Of a DNA stretch of 47,085 nt, positions 1 through 10,537 are shown piece by piece. Position 1 is the stretch's first letter. Every line of letters begins with the position of its first letter. The position numbers were made by a program, and so were the translations under genes. The notes under the pieces were generated by a model. It was not told the origin of the DNA. It worked only from the letters and a program-made list of their open reading frames with translations, and ran no database searches. Source of the stretch: an uncultured beta proteobacterium (GTDB lineage: Bacteria > Pseudomonadota > Gammaproteobacteria > Burkholderiales > Burkholderiaceae_B); assembly GCA_903894155.1 (NCBI GenBank), contig CAITPF010000444.1:1-47085 (forward strand). Direction: 5' to 3'.

Positions 1-364
1 AGCCGTTGACCTTGTCGACCTTGACCAGAGCAAAGTAGCGCTCGCCATCCTTGGGCGTACGCACTTCGCCTTCGATCGAATCGCCGGTGTGCAGGTTGAA
101 GCGCCGGATCTGCGATGGCGAGATGTAGATGTCGTCGGTGCTTGCAAGGTAGCTGGTTTCCGGAGACCGCAGGAAACCGAAGCCGTCAGGGAGCACTTCG
201 AGCACGCCGTCGCCGAAAATCTGTTCGCCCTGCTTGGCGCGGCGCTTCATGATCGCGAACATGAGCTCCTGCTTGCGCAGGCGGTTCGCGTTTTCGATTT
301 CGAGGCCTGCGGCCATTTCGAGCAGCTGCGAGACGTGCAGCGCCTTCAGTTCATTAAGGTGCAT
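1..364 (-). CDS. rho: Transcription termination factor Rho, N-terminal part (runs off the left edge)
   Basis: Rho is the hexameric RNA-dependent ATPase that terminates transcription of untranslated RNA. Only the first 121 codons lie in the window, reading leftwards from the ATG at 364. The translation starts [18 protein letters not shown], the usual Rho N-terminal helical domain. It continues into the cold-shock-like RNA-binding domain with the stretches GFGFLRSP and [15 protein letters not shown], which contact RNA in the family. The Walker motifs lie outside the window. It is downstream of trxA on the same strand with a 111-bp gap, the familiar trxA-rho order. Identity is very secure; the gene is partial only because the window begins here. 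Confidence 0.96.
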   Translation of the reverse strand, partial: MHLNELKALHVSQLLEMAAGLEIENANRLRKQELMFAIMKRRAKQGEQIFGDGVLEVLPDGFGFLRSPETSYLASTDDIYISPSQIRRFNLHTGDSIEGEVRTPKDGERYFALVKVDKVNG

Positions 365-441
365 TGATATTGGCGAGAAGAGTTGACTTCAGAGGGATTG
401 ACCGGGCTTCGGAGGAAGGGGAACAACAAGGGGTGGAAATG

Positions 442-462
442 GCGGGCCTCGATCGGGCCCGC
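442..462 (-). terminator. GC-rich hairpin between trxA and rho (weak terminator or attenuator)
   Basis: A perfect 7-bp inverted repeat (442-448 with 456-462, 7-base loop) lies 13 bases past the trxA stop. On the minus strand it has no strong T tract after it, so it may only be a partial terminator, an attenuator or an mRNA-stabilising hairpin ahead of rho. Confidence 0.35.
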
Positions 463-475
463 GCGTGGGAATCAA

Positions 476-802
476 TCAGATTGCAGCGTCCAGGAACGCG
501 GTGAGCTGCGACTTTGACAGCGCGCCGACCTTTGTCTGGGCAACCTGACCGTCCTTGAACAACATCAAGGTCGGAATCCCACGAATGCCGAATTTTGCCG
601 CTGTCTCGGGGTTTTCGTCAACATTGAGTTTTGCGATCGTGATCCTGTCGCCGTATTCCTTGGCGACTTCCTCGAGGATCGGTGCAATCATCTTGCAAGG
701 GCCGCACCAGGCGGCCCAATAATCGACCAGCACTGGTTTGGAGGACTTGAGGACATCCGCTTCAAAGGCGGCATCGCTCACGTTCTTGATGTTATCGCTC
801 AT
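476..802 (-). CDS. trxA: Thioredoxin 1
   Basis: Cytoplasmic dithiol-disulfide oxidoreductase of 108 residues, the standard thioredoxin length. The active site WCGPC is at residues 32-36 (Cys33, Cys36), followed by the typical KMIAPILEE helix; the cis-proline loop appears as [14 protein letters not shown]. An in-frame start at 895 would add 31 residues with no family counterpart, so the ATG at 802, giving [10 protein letters not shown], is preferred. The gene is transcribed toward rho and diverges from parE across a 250-bp intergenic region. Nothing in the sequence is unusual. Confidence 0.97.
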   Translation of the reverse strand: MSDNIKNVSDAAFEADVLKSSKPVLVDYWAAWCGPCKMIAPILEEVAKEYGDRITIAKLNVDENPETAAKFGIRGIPTLMLFKDGQVAQTKVGALSKSQLTAFLDAAI

Positions 803-1052
803 GGTGTTCTCGTGAATTGGGATGAATTGGCGGCCGGATTCGGGGCCAACGTCAGGTCGTGCGTTCCCGCTCAGGGCGGGTGTGCGGGTAGGCATGCCTC
901 CCGCTGTATTTGATTACAGCATAACATCCTTCACCCGGATTGTATTCCCTTGTGCAACGTATGCTCATATTGTGACCAATCCACCTCGCGCCGCAGCATT
1001 GCGAGCATTTTTCGTAAAATGACGCGTCTTTTCCACAGCAGTTGGGGATAAC
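803..1052. promoter_or_regulatory. Divergent trxA/parE intergenic region with an 18-bp palindrome
   Basis: This 250-bp region must hold the promoters of trxA (leftward) and parE (rightward). It contains an inverted repeat at 903-920 (six-base arms GCTGTA/TACAGC, six-base centre) that could be an operator. An A/T-rich stretch at 1009-1020 ending in TAAAAT is a possible -10 for parE, but no well-spaced -35 is visible. No small gene was recognised in it. Function is inferred from position only. Confidence 0.4.
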
Positions 1053-3014
<1,962 letters not shown>

Positions 3015-3048
3015 TCGCAGCTGCAACGTATTCACCGAATGGAATTTC

Positions 3049-5358
3049 ATGACTGACAGTACACAGCCTGGCCTGTTCGACCCGGCCGAATCACCCGAAC
3101 AACTCACGCTGGCGCGCTACGCCGAGCAGGCCTATCTCGATTACGCCGTATCCGTAGTGCGCGGACGGGCGCTGCCCGACGTGGGCGACGGCCAAAAACC
3201 GGTCCAGCGACGCATCCTCTATGCGATGCAGGCCATGGGGCTCGCCTCGGGCGCCAAGCCCGTCAAGTCCGCGCGCGTCGTGGGCGATGTCCTGGGTAAA
3301 TACCATCCCCATGGCGACCAGGCCGCCTACGATGCGCTGGTTCGCATGGCGCAGAGCTTTTCATTGCGCTATCCGTTGATTGACGGGCAGGGCAATTTCG
3401 GTTCGCGCGATGGCGATAACGCCGCCGCGATGCGCTACACCGAGGCGCGCCTGACGCCTTTTGCCCGGTTGCTGCTCGATGAGCTCGACGAAGGCACGGT
3501 CGATTTCGTGCCCAACTATGACGGCAGCCACGAGGAGCCCAGCATGTTGCCGGCGCGCTTGCCGGTCGTCCTTCTCAACGGCGCCTCAGGCATCGCGGTC
3601 GGCATGGCAACCGAGATCCCCGCACACAATCTGCGCGAGATCGCCGCGGCGTGTGTCGCGCTGATCCGCCAGCCTAATCTCCCGGATGATGAACTCGCGG
3701 CGCTCGTGCCGGGCCCGGATTTTGCGGGCGGGGGGCAGATCATCAGTGACCCGGCCGAGATCGCGCAGATTTACAAGACCGGTCGCGGCACGATCAAGGC
3801 CCGGGCCCGCTGGCAATTCGAGGAAATGGCGCGCGGGCAGTGGCAGCTGGTCGTCCATGAATTGCCGCCTGGAACTTCCGGGCAGCGTGTGCTCGAGGAA
3901 ATCGAGGACATCACCAACCCCAAGGTCAAGGCGGGCAAAAAGACGCTGACCCCGGATCAGCAGCAGGTCAAGTCCCAGATGCTCGCGCTGCTCGACGCGG
4001 TGCGTGATGAGTCGGGCAAGGATGCGGCGGTTCGCCTGGTGTTCGAGCCCAAGACCGCGCGCATCGATCGCGACGAGTTCGTCAATACGCTCCTTGCCCA
4101 GACCAGCATGGAAACGAGTGTTCCGATCAACCTGGTGTGCATCGGCACCGACAGCCGCCCGCGGCAAAAGGGTTTGCGCGATATCCTGACCGAATGGGTC
4201 GGGTTTCGCGCCGATACGGTCCTGCGGCGCACCCGCCACCGGCTGGACAAGGTCAACGACCGCATCCACGTTCTCGAAGGGCGGATGGTTGTCTACCTCA
4301 ACGTCGATGAGGTCATCAAGACCATCCGCGAGTCGGATGAACCGCGCCCGGCGCTCATGTCCCGGTTCAAGCTGACCGAACGCCAGGCCGACGACATTCT
4401 TGATATGCGCCTGCGCCAGCTGGCAAGGCTGGAAGGTTTTCGCATCGAGCAAGAACTCGGGGATCGCAAGGCAGAGCGTGAAAAGCTCCAGGAGCTCGCC
4501 GATCAGCCGTCCGCGCTGCGCAGACTCGTGATCCGGGAGATCGAGGCCGATTCCAAGCAATACGGCGATGATCGCCGAACCCTGATCGAGGTCGCAGACC
4601 GCGCTGTCCTTGAGGTGCGTGTCACCGATGAGCCTGTGACCGTGATCGTCTCCAGACAAGGTTGGCTGCGCTCCCGTCAGGGACACGGCCACGATGCGAC
4701 CCAGTTCGGCTTCAAGGCGGGCGACGCCTGCTACGGCGTCTTCGAGTGTCGCAGCACCGATACGCTCGTCGCCGTGGGCAGCAACGGTCGCGTGTACTCC
4801 GTGGCCGTATCGGTGTTGCCTTCGGCCCGTGGCGATGGCGCACCCGTGACCTCGATGATCGATCTGGAGCCCGGCTCGCGCGTCGATCACATGTTTGCGG
4901 CGGCCTTGCAGACGCGCTGGCTTCTGTCGACGCGCATGGGGTTCGGTTTTTCGGCGCGCGTGTCAGACATGGCAGGCCAGAAGCGCGGCGGCAAACAGTT
5001 CGTGACGCTGGAGCAGGGCGACGCGCTACTTCGCCCGGTTCCGCTATTCGAACAGGCCAGACATGTGGCGTTCCTTTCGCACAAGCTTCGCTTGCTGGTG
5101 ATCGAGGCCGTTGAGATCAAGAGCCTTGCGGCCGGCGGTCGCGGCACCACACTGATGGGCATCGATCCACCTGATGTGCTCGAGCAGGTCGTGCCGATCA
5201 CGGTGGCCGGCCTGCGCGCCTCCGGCATTTATCGCAACAAACAGGCTGAAGACATTCTCGCAGGCGTTTCCCTCGCGCCTTACCTTTCGAAACGTGCGCG
5301 CAAAGGCAGACAACTTGCCGTGCGGGTCAAGGAGCCTGTCTTGTCGCCCGTACTTTGA
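3049..5358 (+). CDS. parC: DNA topoisomerase IV subunit A
   Basis: DNA cleavage and religation subunit of topoisomerase IV, 769 residues. The ATG at 3049 is chosen because the frame upstream overlaps parE and lacks family residues. The winged-helix cleavage domain shows [15 protein letters not shown], the quinolone-region stretch [13 protein letters not shown] (residues 83-95), and [10 protein letters not shown] with the catalytic tyrosine at residue 130. A coiled region and a shortened C-terminal beta-pinwheel follow, as expected for ParC rather than GyrA. In the quinolone-resistance region the position equal to E. coli Ser80 is Gln91, and the Glu84 position is Asp95. This may be normal for the lineage. 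Confidence 0.96.
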   Translation: MTDSTQPGLFDPAESPEQLTLARYAEQAYLDYAVSVVRGRALPDVGDGQKPVQRRILYAMQAMGLASGAKPVKSARVVGDVLGKYHPHGDQAAYDALVRMAQSFSLRYPLIDGQGNFGSRDGDNAAAMRYTEARLTPFARLLLDELDEGTVDFVPNYDGSHEEPSMLPARLPVVLLNGASGIAVGMATEIPAHNLREIAAACVALIRQPNLPDDELAALVPGPDFAGGGQIISDPAEIAQIYKTGRGTIKARARWQFEEMARGQWQLVVHELPPGTSGQRVLEEIEDITNPKVKAGKKTLTPDQQQVKSQMLALLDAVRDESGKDAAVRLVFEPKTARIDRDEFVNTLLAQTSMETSVPINLVCIGTDSRPRQKGLRDILTEWVGFRADTVLRRTRHRLDKVNDRIHVLEGRMVVYLNVDEVIKTIRESDEPRPALMSRFKLTERQADDILDMRLRQLARLEGFRIEQELGDRKAEREKLQELADQPSALRRLVIREIEADSKQYGDDRRTLIEVADRAVLEVRVTDEPVTVIVSRQGWLRSRQGHGHDATQFGFKAGDACYGVFECRSTDTLVAVGSNGRVYSVAVSVLPSARGDGAPVTSMIDLEPGSRVDHMFAAALQTRWLLSTRMGFGFSARVSDMAGQKRGGKQFVTLEQGDALLRPVPLFEQARHVAFLSHKLRLLVIEAVEIKSLAAGGRGTTLMGIDPPDVLEQVVPITVAGLRASGIYRNKQAEDILAGVSLAPYLSKRARKGRQLAVRVKEPVLSPVL

Positions 5359-5433
5359 CGATAAAATCTCCAGTCGAAGATTCAGCAAACCCCGATTTCG
5401 CAGTTAACACGCGTTTACCGAAGCACCGCCGCC

Positions 5434-6480
5434 ATGTCCTATCAGGTCACCCTTCAACCGAGCCAGCATCAGTTCAGCGCCGAGCCAGATCAGTCCGTGC
5501 TGGATGCCGCGCTGGCCGCCGGCATCCTGCTGCCCTACAGTTGCCGCAGTGGCGCGTGCTCGACCTGCAAGGCACGGGTGGTGTCCGGTACGTGCGATGC
5601 CGGGCCGACCGTTGCCCAGGTGCTTGCACCCCAGGAAATCGCAGAAGGGTATACGCTGCTGTGCCAGGCTCGGGCGACCTCCGACCTCGTCGTAGAATCC
5701 CGGGAGGTCAGGCTCGCCAGCGACATCCAGGTGCGTAAACTGCCGGCGCGCGTGACCGAGATGCGGCGGGCAGCGCCCGACGTCACCCTGCTCACTCTGC
5801 AGTTGCCCGCGGCCGAGCCTTTCAACTTCAACGCGGGGCAATACGTCGAGGTCATCCTCAAGAACGGCAAGCGACGCAGCTATTCGATGGCCAACGCGCC
5901 GCATCACGCTGGCAAGCTTGAACTGCATATCCGGCACCTGCCGGGCGGGTTGTTCACGGATCACGTTTTTGGCGCCGGGGATACGGCCATGAAGGAGCGC
6001 GAGATCCTCCGGCTGGAGGGGCCGCATGGCTCGTTCTTCCTGCGCGAAGACAGCAAGAAGCCGATCATCCTGCTGGCGAGCGGTACCGGTTTCGCCCCCA
6101 TCAAGGCGATCGTCGAGCATATCCAGCACCTGCAGATCGTCCGCCAGGTCACGCTGTACTGGGGCGGACGCCGGCCGGTCGACCTCTATATGGACGGGCT
6201 TGCCCATGAATGGGTCGCCAGCTTGCCTGATTTCGCCTACGTGCCTGTCGTGTCCGACGCACTGCCCGAGGATGCCTGGTCTGGCCGTACCGGCTTCGTC
6301 CACCAAGCGGTCATGCAGGATTTCCCCGATTTGAGCGCGCACCAGGTCTATGCCTGCGGTGTGCCGATCATGGTCGAGTCGGCGCGGCGCGATTTTGTGA
6401 CGAAATCCGGTCTCCCGGCAGACTCGTTTTTCGCCGATTCCTTCACCTCCGAGGCCGACACCAATGTGGCCCCGGGATGA
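5434..6480 (+). CDS. Ferredoxin-type 2Fe-2S / FAD / NAD(P)H oxidoreductase (CDP-6-deoxy-glucoseen reductase-like)
   Basis: A 348-residue electron-transfer flavoprotein with three modules in order. The N-terminal 2Fe-2S domain has cluster cysteines at residues 37, 42, 45 and 77 (CRSGACSTC, then LLCQA). The FAD-binding beta-barrel shows RSYSMAN. The NAD(P)H domain shows LLASGTGFAPIKAI and ends in the FADSF-like tail. This layout matches the AscD/RfbI group (CDP-6-deoxy-3,4-glucoseen reductases) and related oxygenase reductases. No dideoxysugar genes are nearby, so the annotated sugar reaction is doubtful; it may serve another oxygenase or reductase. It lies 75 bp after parC and may be its last co-transcribed gene. 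Confidence 0.85.
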   Translation: MSYQVTLQPSQHQFSAEPDQSVLDAALAAGILLPYSCRSGACSTCKARVVSGTCDAGPTVAQVLAPQEIAEGYTLLCQARATSDLVVESREVRLASDIQVRKLPARVTEMRRAAPDVTLLTLQLPAAEPFNFNAGQYVEVILKNGKRRSYSMANAPHHAGKLELHIRHLPGGLFTDHVFGAGDTAMKEREILRLEGPHGSFFLREDSKKPIILLASGTGFAPIKAIVEHIQHLQIVRQVTLYWGGRRPVDLYMDGLAHEWVASLPDFAYVPVVSDALPEDAWSGRTGFVHQAVMQDFPDLSAHQVYACGVPIMVESARRDFVTKSGLPADSFFADSFTSEADTNVAPG

Positions 6481-6498
6481 TCGCGGCGTGCCTGACCC

Positions 6499-6529
6499 GT
6501 ACCGGCATGCCCCGGATCGGGCATGGTAC
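6499..6529 (+). terminator. Imperfect inverted repeat between the reductase gene and the ugpB-like gene
   Basis: A 7-bp perfect stem (6506-6512 with 6519-6525, six-base loop) is extended by a GTAC/GTAC pairing outside a small bulge. It lies 25 bp after the upstream stop codon. There is no immediate T tract, so termination is only a possibility; it could also sit in the leader of the next gene. Confidence 0.35.
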
Positions 6530-6585
6530 GCTTCGCCTACGTTACGTTTTGCCAACTGCAACGCCAATTCCAAGAGGATTCCAGA

Positions 6586-7920
6586 TTGAGTCATTCAGCC
6601 CGTTATTCGGCCGTCTTCGCGGCCAGCCTGCTTTGCGCCGGTGTCGCCTGCGCCGATCCTGTAGAAGTCCTGGTTTGGCATACCCTGAACCCCCACAATG
6701 CAGCCGAGTTCCAAAAGCTTGCGCAGCAATTCAACAAAGAGCAGGGCGACGTCAAGGTCGTTTTGCGCGGGTTTCCCAATCAGGCGGCCATGCTGAGCCC
6801 CGCATCCCGCCAGGAAGCCGAAAAGCGCAAGCCAGACCTCGTCCAGCTTGATGACAGGCACTCGCCGGAGGTCACCGCGCAGAACAAGGAAATCGTTCCG
6901 CTCTATCAGTTGCTCAAGCAGTATCCGATATCTGATCTCGGCTGGTACTTGCCGCAGACGACCGGGTTCGTGCGCGATAGCAAGAACCAGTTGCTCGCGT
7001 TTCCGTTCATGGCCGAAATTCCCGTCATGTTCTACAACCTCGACGCCTATCGCAAGGCCGGCCTGAATCCCGCGCAGCCTGCGGCAACCTGGACCGATTT
7101 GCAGGGCCATCTGATCGCCCTGCGCGACAAGGCCGATATCGATTGTCCTTACGCGACGAGCGAGGAGGTGCTTGTTCACCTCGAAAGCCTGGCGCCGATC
7201 AATAACAGTCTCTACGCGACGCCCAACAACGGGCTGGACAACGCCAAGGGCCTGGAGCTCAATTTCGATACCGTGTATATGCGCCATATGGCCATCATGG
7301 TGAGCTGGAAGAAGTCGCTGCTGTTCACGACCTACAGCAATGGCAATGAGCCCGATAAGCTCTTCGCGGATGGCAAGTGCGCCGTATTGACCGCCGGATC
7401 CGGCTCGCTGGGTCAGTTTCAGGATGCCAAGGGCCTGAAGACGGGCGTGGCGCCGATTCCGTATCATCCGCTTGCGACCAGCAAGCCCGGCGCCCCCTTC
7501 GTGACGGGTTCGGCGCTTTGGGCGACCTCGGGTCAGCCCAAGGAGCAGAACAAGGCAACGATGGGCTTCCTGGCGTTCCTGTCCAAACCGGTTCTTGCGG
7601 CGCAGTGGCATCAGCGCACGGGATTCCTGCCGCTCACCGATGCGGCCTTCCGCTCCGCCGATGTCGCGTTCTACGACAGTATGCCCGGCGTGCGCCAGGT
7701 CATCGAGATCATGAAACGCAACCCCGAGAAGAACCAGCGCGGCTTCCGTCTGCCGAACTACGCCAAGATCGAGCCGATCCTGGTTCGTGAGTTCGAGGCA
7801 GCCATGGCTGACAAGACGCCACCGGTCCTGGCGCTCAACAACGCGATGGACCAGGCCAAGCCGCTACTGCAGGAGGGCGAGAAGCCCGCCAAACCTGCTC
7901 CGGCGGCACGCAAGAAGTAA
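6586..7920 (+). CDS. ugpB: UgpB-like extracellular solute-binding protein (family 1, sn-glycerol-3-phosphate type)
   Basis: Periplasmic binding component of an ABC importer. From the TTG at 6586, with AGAGG at 6573-6577 as ribosome site, the protein has 444 residues. Residues 1-23 form a signal peptide ending ACA before DPVEVLVWHTLN, the first beta strand of family 1 binding proteins. FNKEQGDVKVVLRG and the later TGSALWATS and AFLSKPVLAAQWHQRTGF stretches match UgpB-type proteins. The C-terminus is Lys/Pro/Ala-rich. No permease or ATPase genes are adjacent: it is preceded by an unrelated reductase and followed at once by a terminator. Substrate (glycerol-3-phosphate or its diesters) is inferred from family resemblance. 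Confidence 0.82.
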   Translation: MSHSARYSAVFAASLLCAGVACADPVEVLVWHTLNPHNAAEFQKLAQQFNKEQGDVKVVLRGFPNQAAMLSPASRQEAEKRKPDLVQLDDRHSPEVTAQNKEIVPLYQLLKQYPISDLGWYLPQTTGFVRDSKNQLLAFPFMAEIPVMFYNLDAYRKAGLNPAQPAATWTDLQGHLIALRDKADIDCPYATSEEVLVHLESLAPINNSLYATPNNGLDNAKGLELNFDTVYMRHMAIMVSWKKSLLFTTYSNGNEPDKLFADGKCAVLTAGSGSLGQFQDAKGLKTGVAPIPYHPLATSKPGAPFVTGSALWATSGQPKEQNKATMGFLAFLSKPVLAAQWHQRTGFLPLTDAAFRSADVAFYDSMPGVRQVIEIMKRNPEKNQRGFRLPNYAKIEPILVREFEAAMADKTPPVLALNNAMDQAKPLLQEGEKPAKPAPAARKK

Positions 7921-7944
7921 GCCGCTTCCTGCGGTAATCCCAAG

Positions 7945-7974
7945 ACGGAGCCCTCGGGCTCCGTTTTGCTTTTG
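7945..7974 (+). terminator. Rho-independent terminator of the ugpB-like gene
   Basis: A 9-bp perfect stem (7945-7953 with 7956-7964, very tight loop, probably opening to four bases) is followed directly by a T-rich stretch. It begins 25 bp after the ugpB-like stop, and isolates that gene from the pil operon. Confidence 0.88.
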
Positions 7975-8122
7975 AGCGGGTGCGCGGCAAGCCCTGTCGT
8001 TCAGGGCGCGAATGCGGTCAACTCGGGCACCCTGCGATTTCGGTCCATGCGTGGGATTCGCAATTGTTCGGGGGGCCCGTTCGCGGCACCATCCTGCCTC
8101 GGTTGTTGCAGGCTGGTGCTCG

Positions 8123-8938
8123 ATGGTCGCGGTCAGATTTTGTTGTCAGGTTGTGTTGTTGTCCCATTTGGTGGCCTGCGCGGGCGATTCGGGCGGGCCC
8201 GCGCGCGCGGGTTCATCGCACGATACGGCGGCGCCCGTTGGGCCGCTGGATTTCGGCTGGCGCCTGTCCGGCGATCGCGGCGTCGCGCCGCTTCAAGTGT
8301 TTTCGGACTCCCGCCAGACCTGGCTTCAGTGGACGCCAGGGCAATCCCTGCCGGCAATCCTCGCATCCGGACCGGGCGGTGAACACGTTCTGGCGTACAC
8401 GCGCCAGGAGCCATACACAGTCATTGATGGCCACTGGCCGGAGCTGGTGTTTCGGGCCGGGTCACGCCAGGCGATGGCGCGCAAGCGCGGGCTCGCCGCA
8501 CAGCATCAGTCCGCCGTGCCCGGGCATCCGCAAGCTGCGTCCGTGGCAACCGAAGCGGCAGCGTCTCACGCTCGCGGCCTTGAGACGCCGCGCGCGGCGC
8601 AGGCCGTTGCCGCCGCGCCGGCCGAGCCGACGATGCCTGCGCGCAACGTGTATTCCGTGACGCCTGACGATGGCCATCTGCGCCAGGCGCTATCGCGCTG
8701 GACAGGTCTGAGCGGTTGGCGATTCCAGACTGAGCATTGGGCCGTGGATGTCGACGTGCCCATCTCGGCAGGCGCTGCCTTTGGCGATGATTTTGTGGAG
8801 GCGGTACAACAGCTTGTGGCCACCACCGAACTGTCGGATCGCCCCCTGCAACCCTGCTTCTATTCAAATCAGGTACTGCGCGTCGTGGCGGCGAACGAGC
8901 CCTGCGATCGCACCACCGCTCCCGGGGGGCCCGCATGA
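8123..8938 (+). CDS. pilL: PilL-like lipoprotein with VirB9/TrbG-like and TcpQ-type domains (type IVb pilus)
   Basis: Outer-membrane-associated assembly protein, 271 residues from the ATG at 8123. The start is chosen because it gives a lipoprotein signal ending LVAC with the lipidated Cys at residue 19. Residues about 40-110 (VFSDSRQTWLQWTPGQSLPAI and following) resemble the VirB9/TrbG/CagX fold of conjugation channels. A low-complexity Ala-rich linker follows, then a TcpQ C-terminal-like domain (YSVTPDDGHLRQALSRWTG onward). Such proteins pair with the PilN secretin, and pilN overlaps this gene by 4 bp (ATGA). The ribosome site is weak and an upstream start is possible. First gene of the pil operon. 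Confidence 0.72.
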   Translation: MVAVRFCCQVVLLSHLVACAGDSGGPARAGSSHDTAAPVGPLDFGWRLSGDRGVAPLQVFSDSRQTWLQWTPGQSLPAILASGPGGEHVLAYTRQEPYTVIDGHWPELVFRAGSRQAMARKRGLAAQHQSAVPGHPQAASVATEAAASHARGLETPRAAQAVAAAPAEPTMPARNVYSVTPDDGHLRQALSRWTGLSGWRFQTEHWAVDVDVPISAGAAFGDDFVEAVQQLVATTELSDRPLQPCFYSNQVLRVVAANEPCDRTTAPGGPA

Positions 8939-10533
8939 CCGGCGCTCGTTGCATCGTCAAGGGCGCCATTGCGCTGGTATTGGCTGGTTGTGCGCTGGGT
9001 GAGCGCACGGCACAAAATGCGCGCGACGCTACGGGTGCGGATGATGCAATGCGTCGGCAGCGCGAACACTTTCGCCAGTCGACCGAAGGCGTCGCCGCGC
9101 GCCGCGATGCGCAACGGGTCAACAAGCCCTGGCTCGTCGGCCGCGCGGTGCCGCTATCGCGCGATGCGCTGCTGCCGCCCGCGCTGCGGGCCAACGTCGA
9201 TACCACCTTGATGTTTGGCGCAGGCAAGGTGGGGTTGACCGTCATTGCAGAGCGAATCACGCATGCGACCGGCATACCGGTGCGCGTGCGTCCGGATGCG
9301 CTCCTGCCTGGCGAGCATTTCCTGCCAAGGCTCGCGCTAGCGAGCCAGGCGAATTCGGTTGCCATGCCCGACAAGGCAACGTTCGGGCGCGGCCCGCAAC
9401 CGCTGCCCAGGGCGCTGGACGCACTGGCGCGAACGCTTGGAATCAGCTGGCGGTTTCAGGATGGCGCGATCGAGTTTTTCCGCACCGAAACGCGGGTCTT
9501 CGACATACGGGCACTCACGCTGTCGGCGCAGGCCGATGCGCGTCTTGGGCGCTCGGCCAGTAACAAGGCTGGTGGTTTCGACAACACCTCTCGCACCTCG
9601 CTTTCGATGACCGAACAGCAGGTGATGGACTCGATCCGCGTGCGCATTGAGCCGTTGCTCACGCGCGCGGGGGTGGTCGTTGCCCAGCCGGGCGCGGTGA
9701 CTTCCGTGGTCGTCACCGATATCCCTGACGCGCTTGACGCGGTCGCACGTCTGCTCGAGCGCGAAAATCGCGCGCTCACCCGGCGGGTGAGGCTCGTCTT
9801 CGAGGAGATCACCCTCGCGCGTCACGAGAACCTTGAACTCGGTGTCGACTGGGATATCGCGGTGCGGGGCGGCGCCGTCGCCGCGGCGCTTTCAACGCCT
9901 GCGCTTGCGGCATCCACTGGTGCTGCCAGTGCGGCGACGGAATTCGGTCAGGCAAGTCTGGGGGCGAGCAAACTGGTATTGCAGGCGCTGTCGCGCTACG
10001 GAACAGTCCTGCGGCACACCACGGTTCCCGTGCTGACATTGAACCGTCGCCCGGTCACCCACGCCGTGCGAACGACCTTTTCGTATATCGACCGCGTGCA
10101 GACATCGGCGCCGTCCGTCTCAGTAACCCCGGGCATCGCTTCTGCCGCCTCGGTGTCGGTGAGCCAGAAGGAAGAGACCGTTGGCGCCATCCTCACGCTC
10201 GTACCGGATGCCCAGGAGGATGGGCAGATCCTGTTGTCCGTTGCTTACGACAACACCGTCGCCCAACCAATCAAGACAGTCACCTTCGGAGATCAGAGCC
10301 AGCGCGCGCAGGTCCAGCAAATCACGATCGATGGCAACGGGACAGTCCAGCAGGTCGCACTCAAGGCGGGCCAACCCATGCTGATCTCGGGGTTCGAGCG
10401 TCGCGAACAGGATTCCACGCACGCACGCCTGGCGCCTGATGCGCCCATGCTGCTCGGCGGTCACGATCGCACCGGTCACACGAGCAGCGCCACGCTCATC
10501 ATCGTGACCGCACAGGTCGAAGAAGGATTCTGA
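8935..10533 (+). CDS. pilN: PilN, type IVb pilus secretin (outer-membrane lipoprotein)
   Basis: Secretin forming the outer-membrane pore for the thin pilus, 532 residues. A lipoprotein signal ends LAGC with Cys19. The middle contains secretin N-type repeats (GKVGLTVIAERITHATGIPV and the paired FRTETRVFDIRALTL region). The C-terminal third is the secretin barrel, visible in VTHAVRTTFSYIDR, GAILTLVPDAQEDGQILLSV and QPMLISGFERREQD. Length and the R64 PilN/TcpC-like layout fit the type IVb family rather than type IVa PilQ. ATGA overlap with pilL and a G-rich ribosome site indicate translational coupling. The next gene starts 4 bp after its stop. Confidence 0.88.
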   Translation: MTGARCIVKGAIALVLAGCALGERTAQNARDATGADDAMRRQREHFRQSTEGVAARRDAQRVNKPWLVGRAVPLSRDALLPPALRANVDTTLMFGAGKVGLTVIAERITHATGIPVRVRPDALLPGEHFLPRLALASQANSVAMPDKATFGRGPQPLPRALDALARTLGISWRFQDGAIEFFRTETRVFDIRALTLSAQADARLGRSASNKAGGFDNTSRTSLSMTEQQVMDSIRVRIEPLLTRAGVVVAQPGAVTSVVVTDIPDALDAVARLLERENRALTRRVRLVFEEITLARHENLELGVDWDIAVRGGAVAAALSTPALAASTGAASAATEFGQASLGASKLVLQALSRYGTVLRHTTVPVLTLNRRPVTHAVRTTFSYIDRVQTSAPSVSVTPGIASAASVSVSQKEETVGAILTLVPDAQEDGQILLSVAYDNTVAQPIKTVTFGDQSQRAQVQQITIDGNGTVQQVALKAGQPMLISGFERREQDSTHARLAPDAPMLLGGHDRTGHTSSATLIIVTAQVEEGF

Positions 10534-10537
10534 GGCC

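Noticed and set aside
7980-8660. 226-codon open frame overlapping the start of pilL in another frame
   Set aside because: No signal peptide or family similarity; the pilL frame has a lipobox and domain matches.
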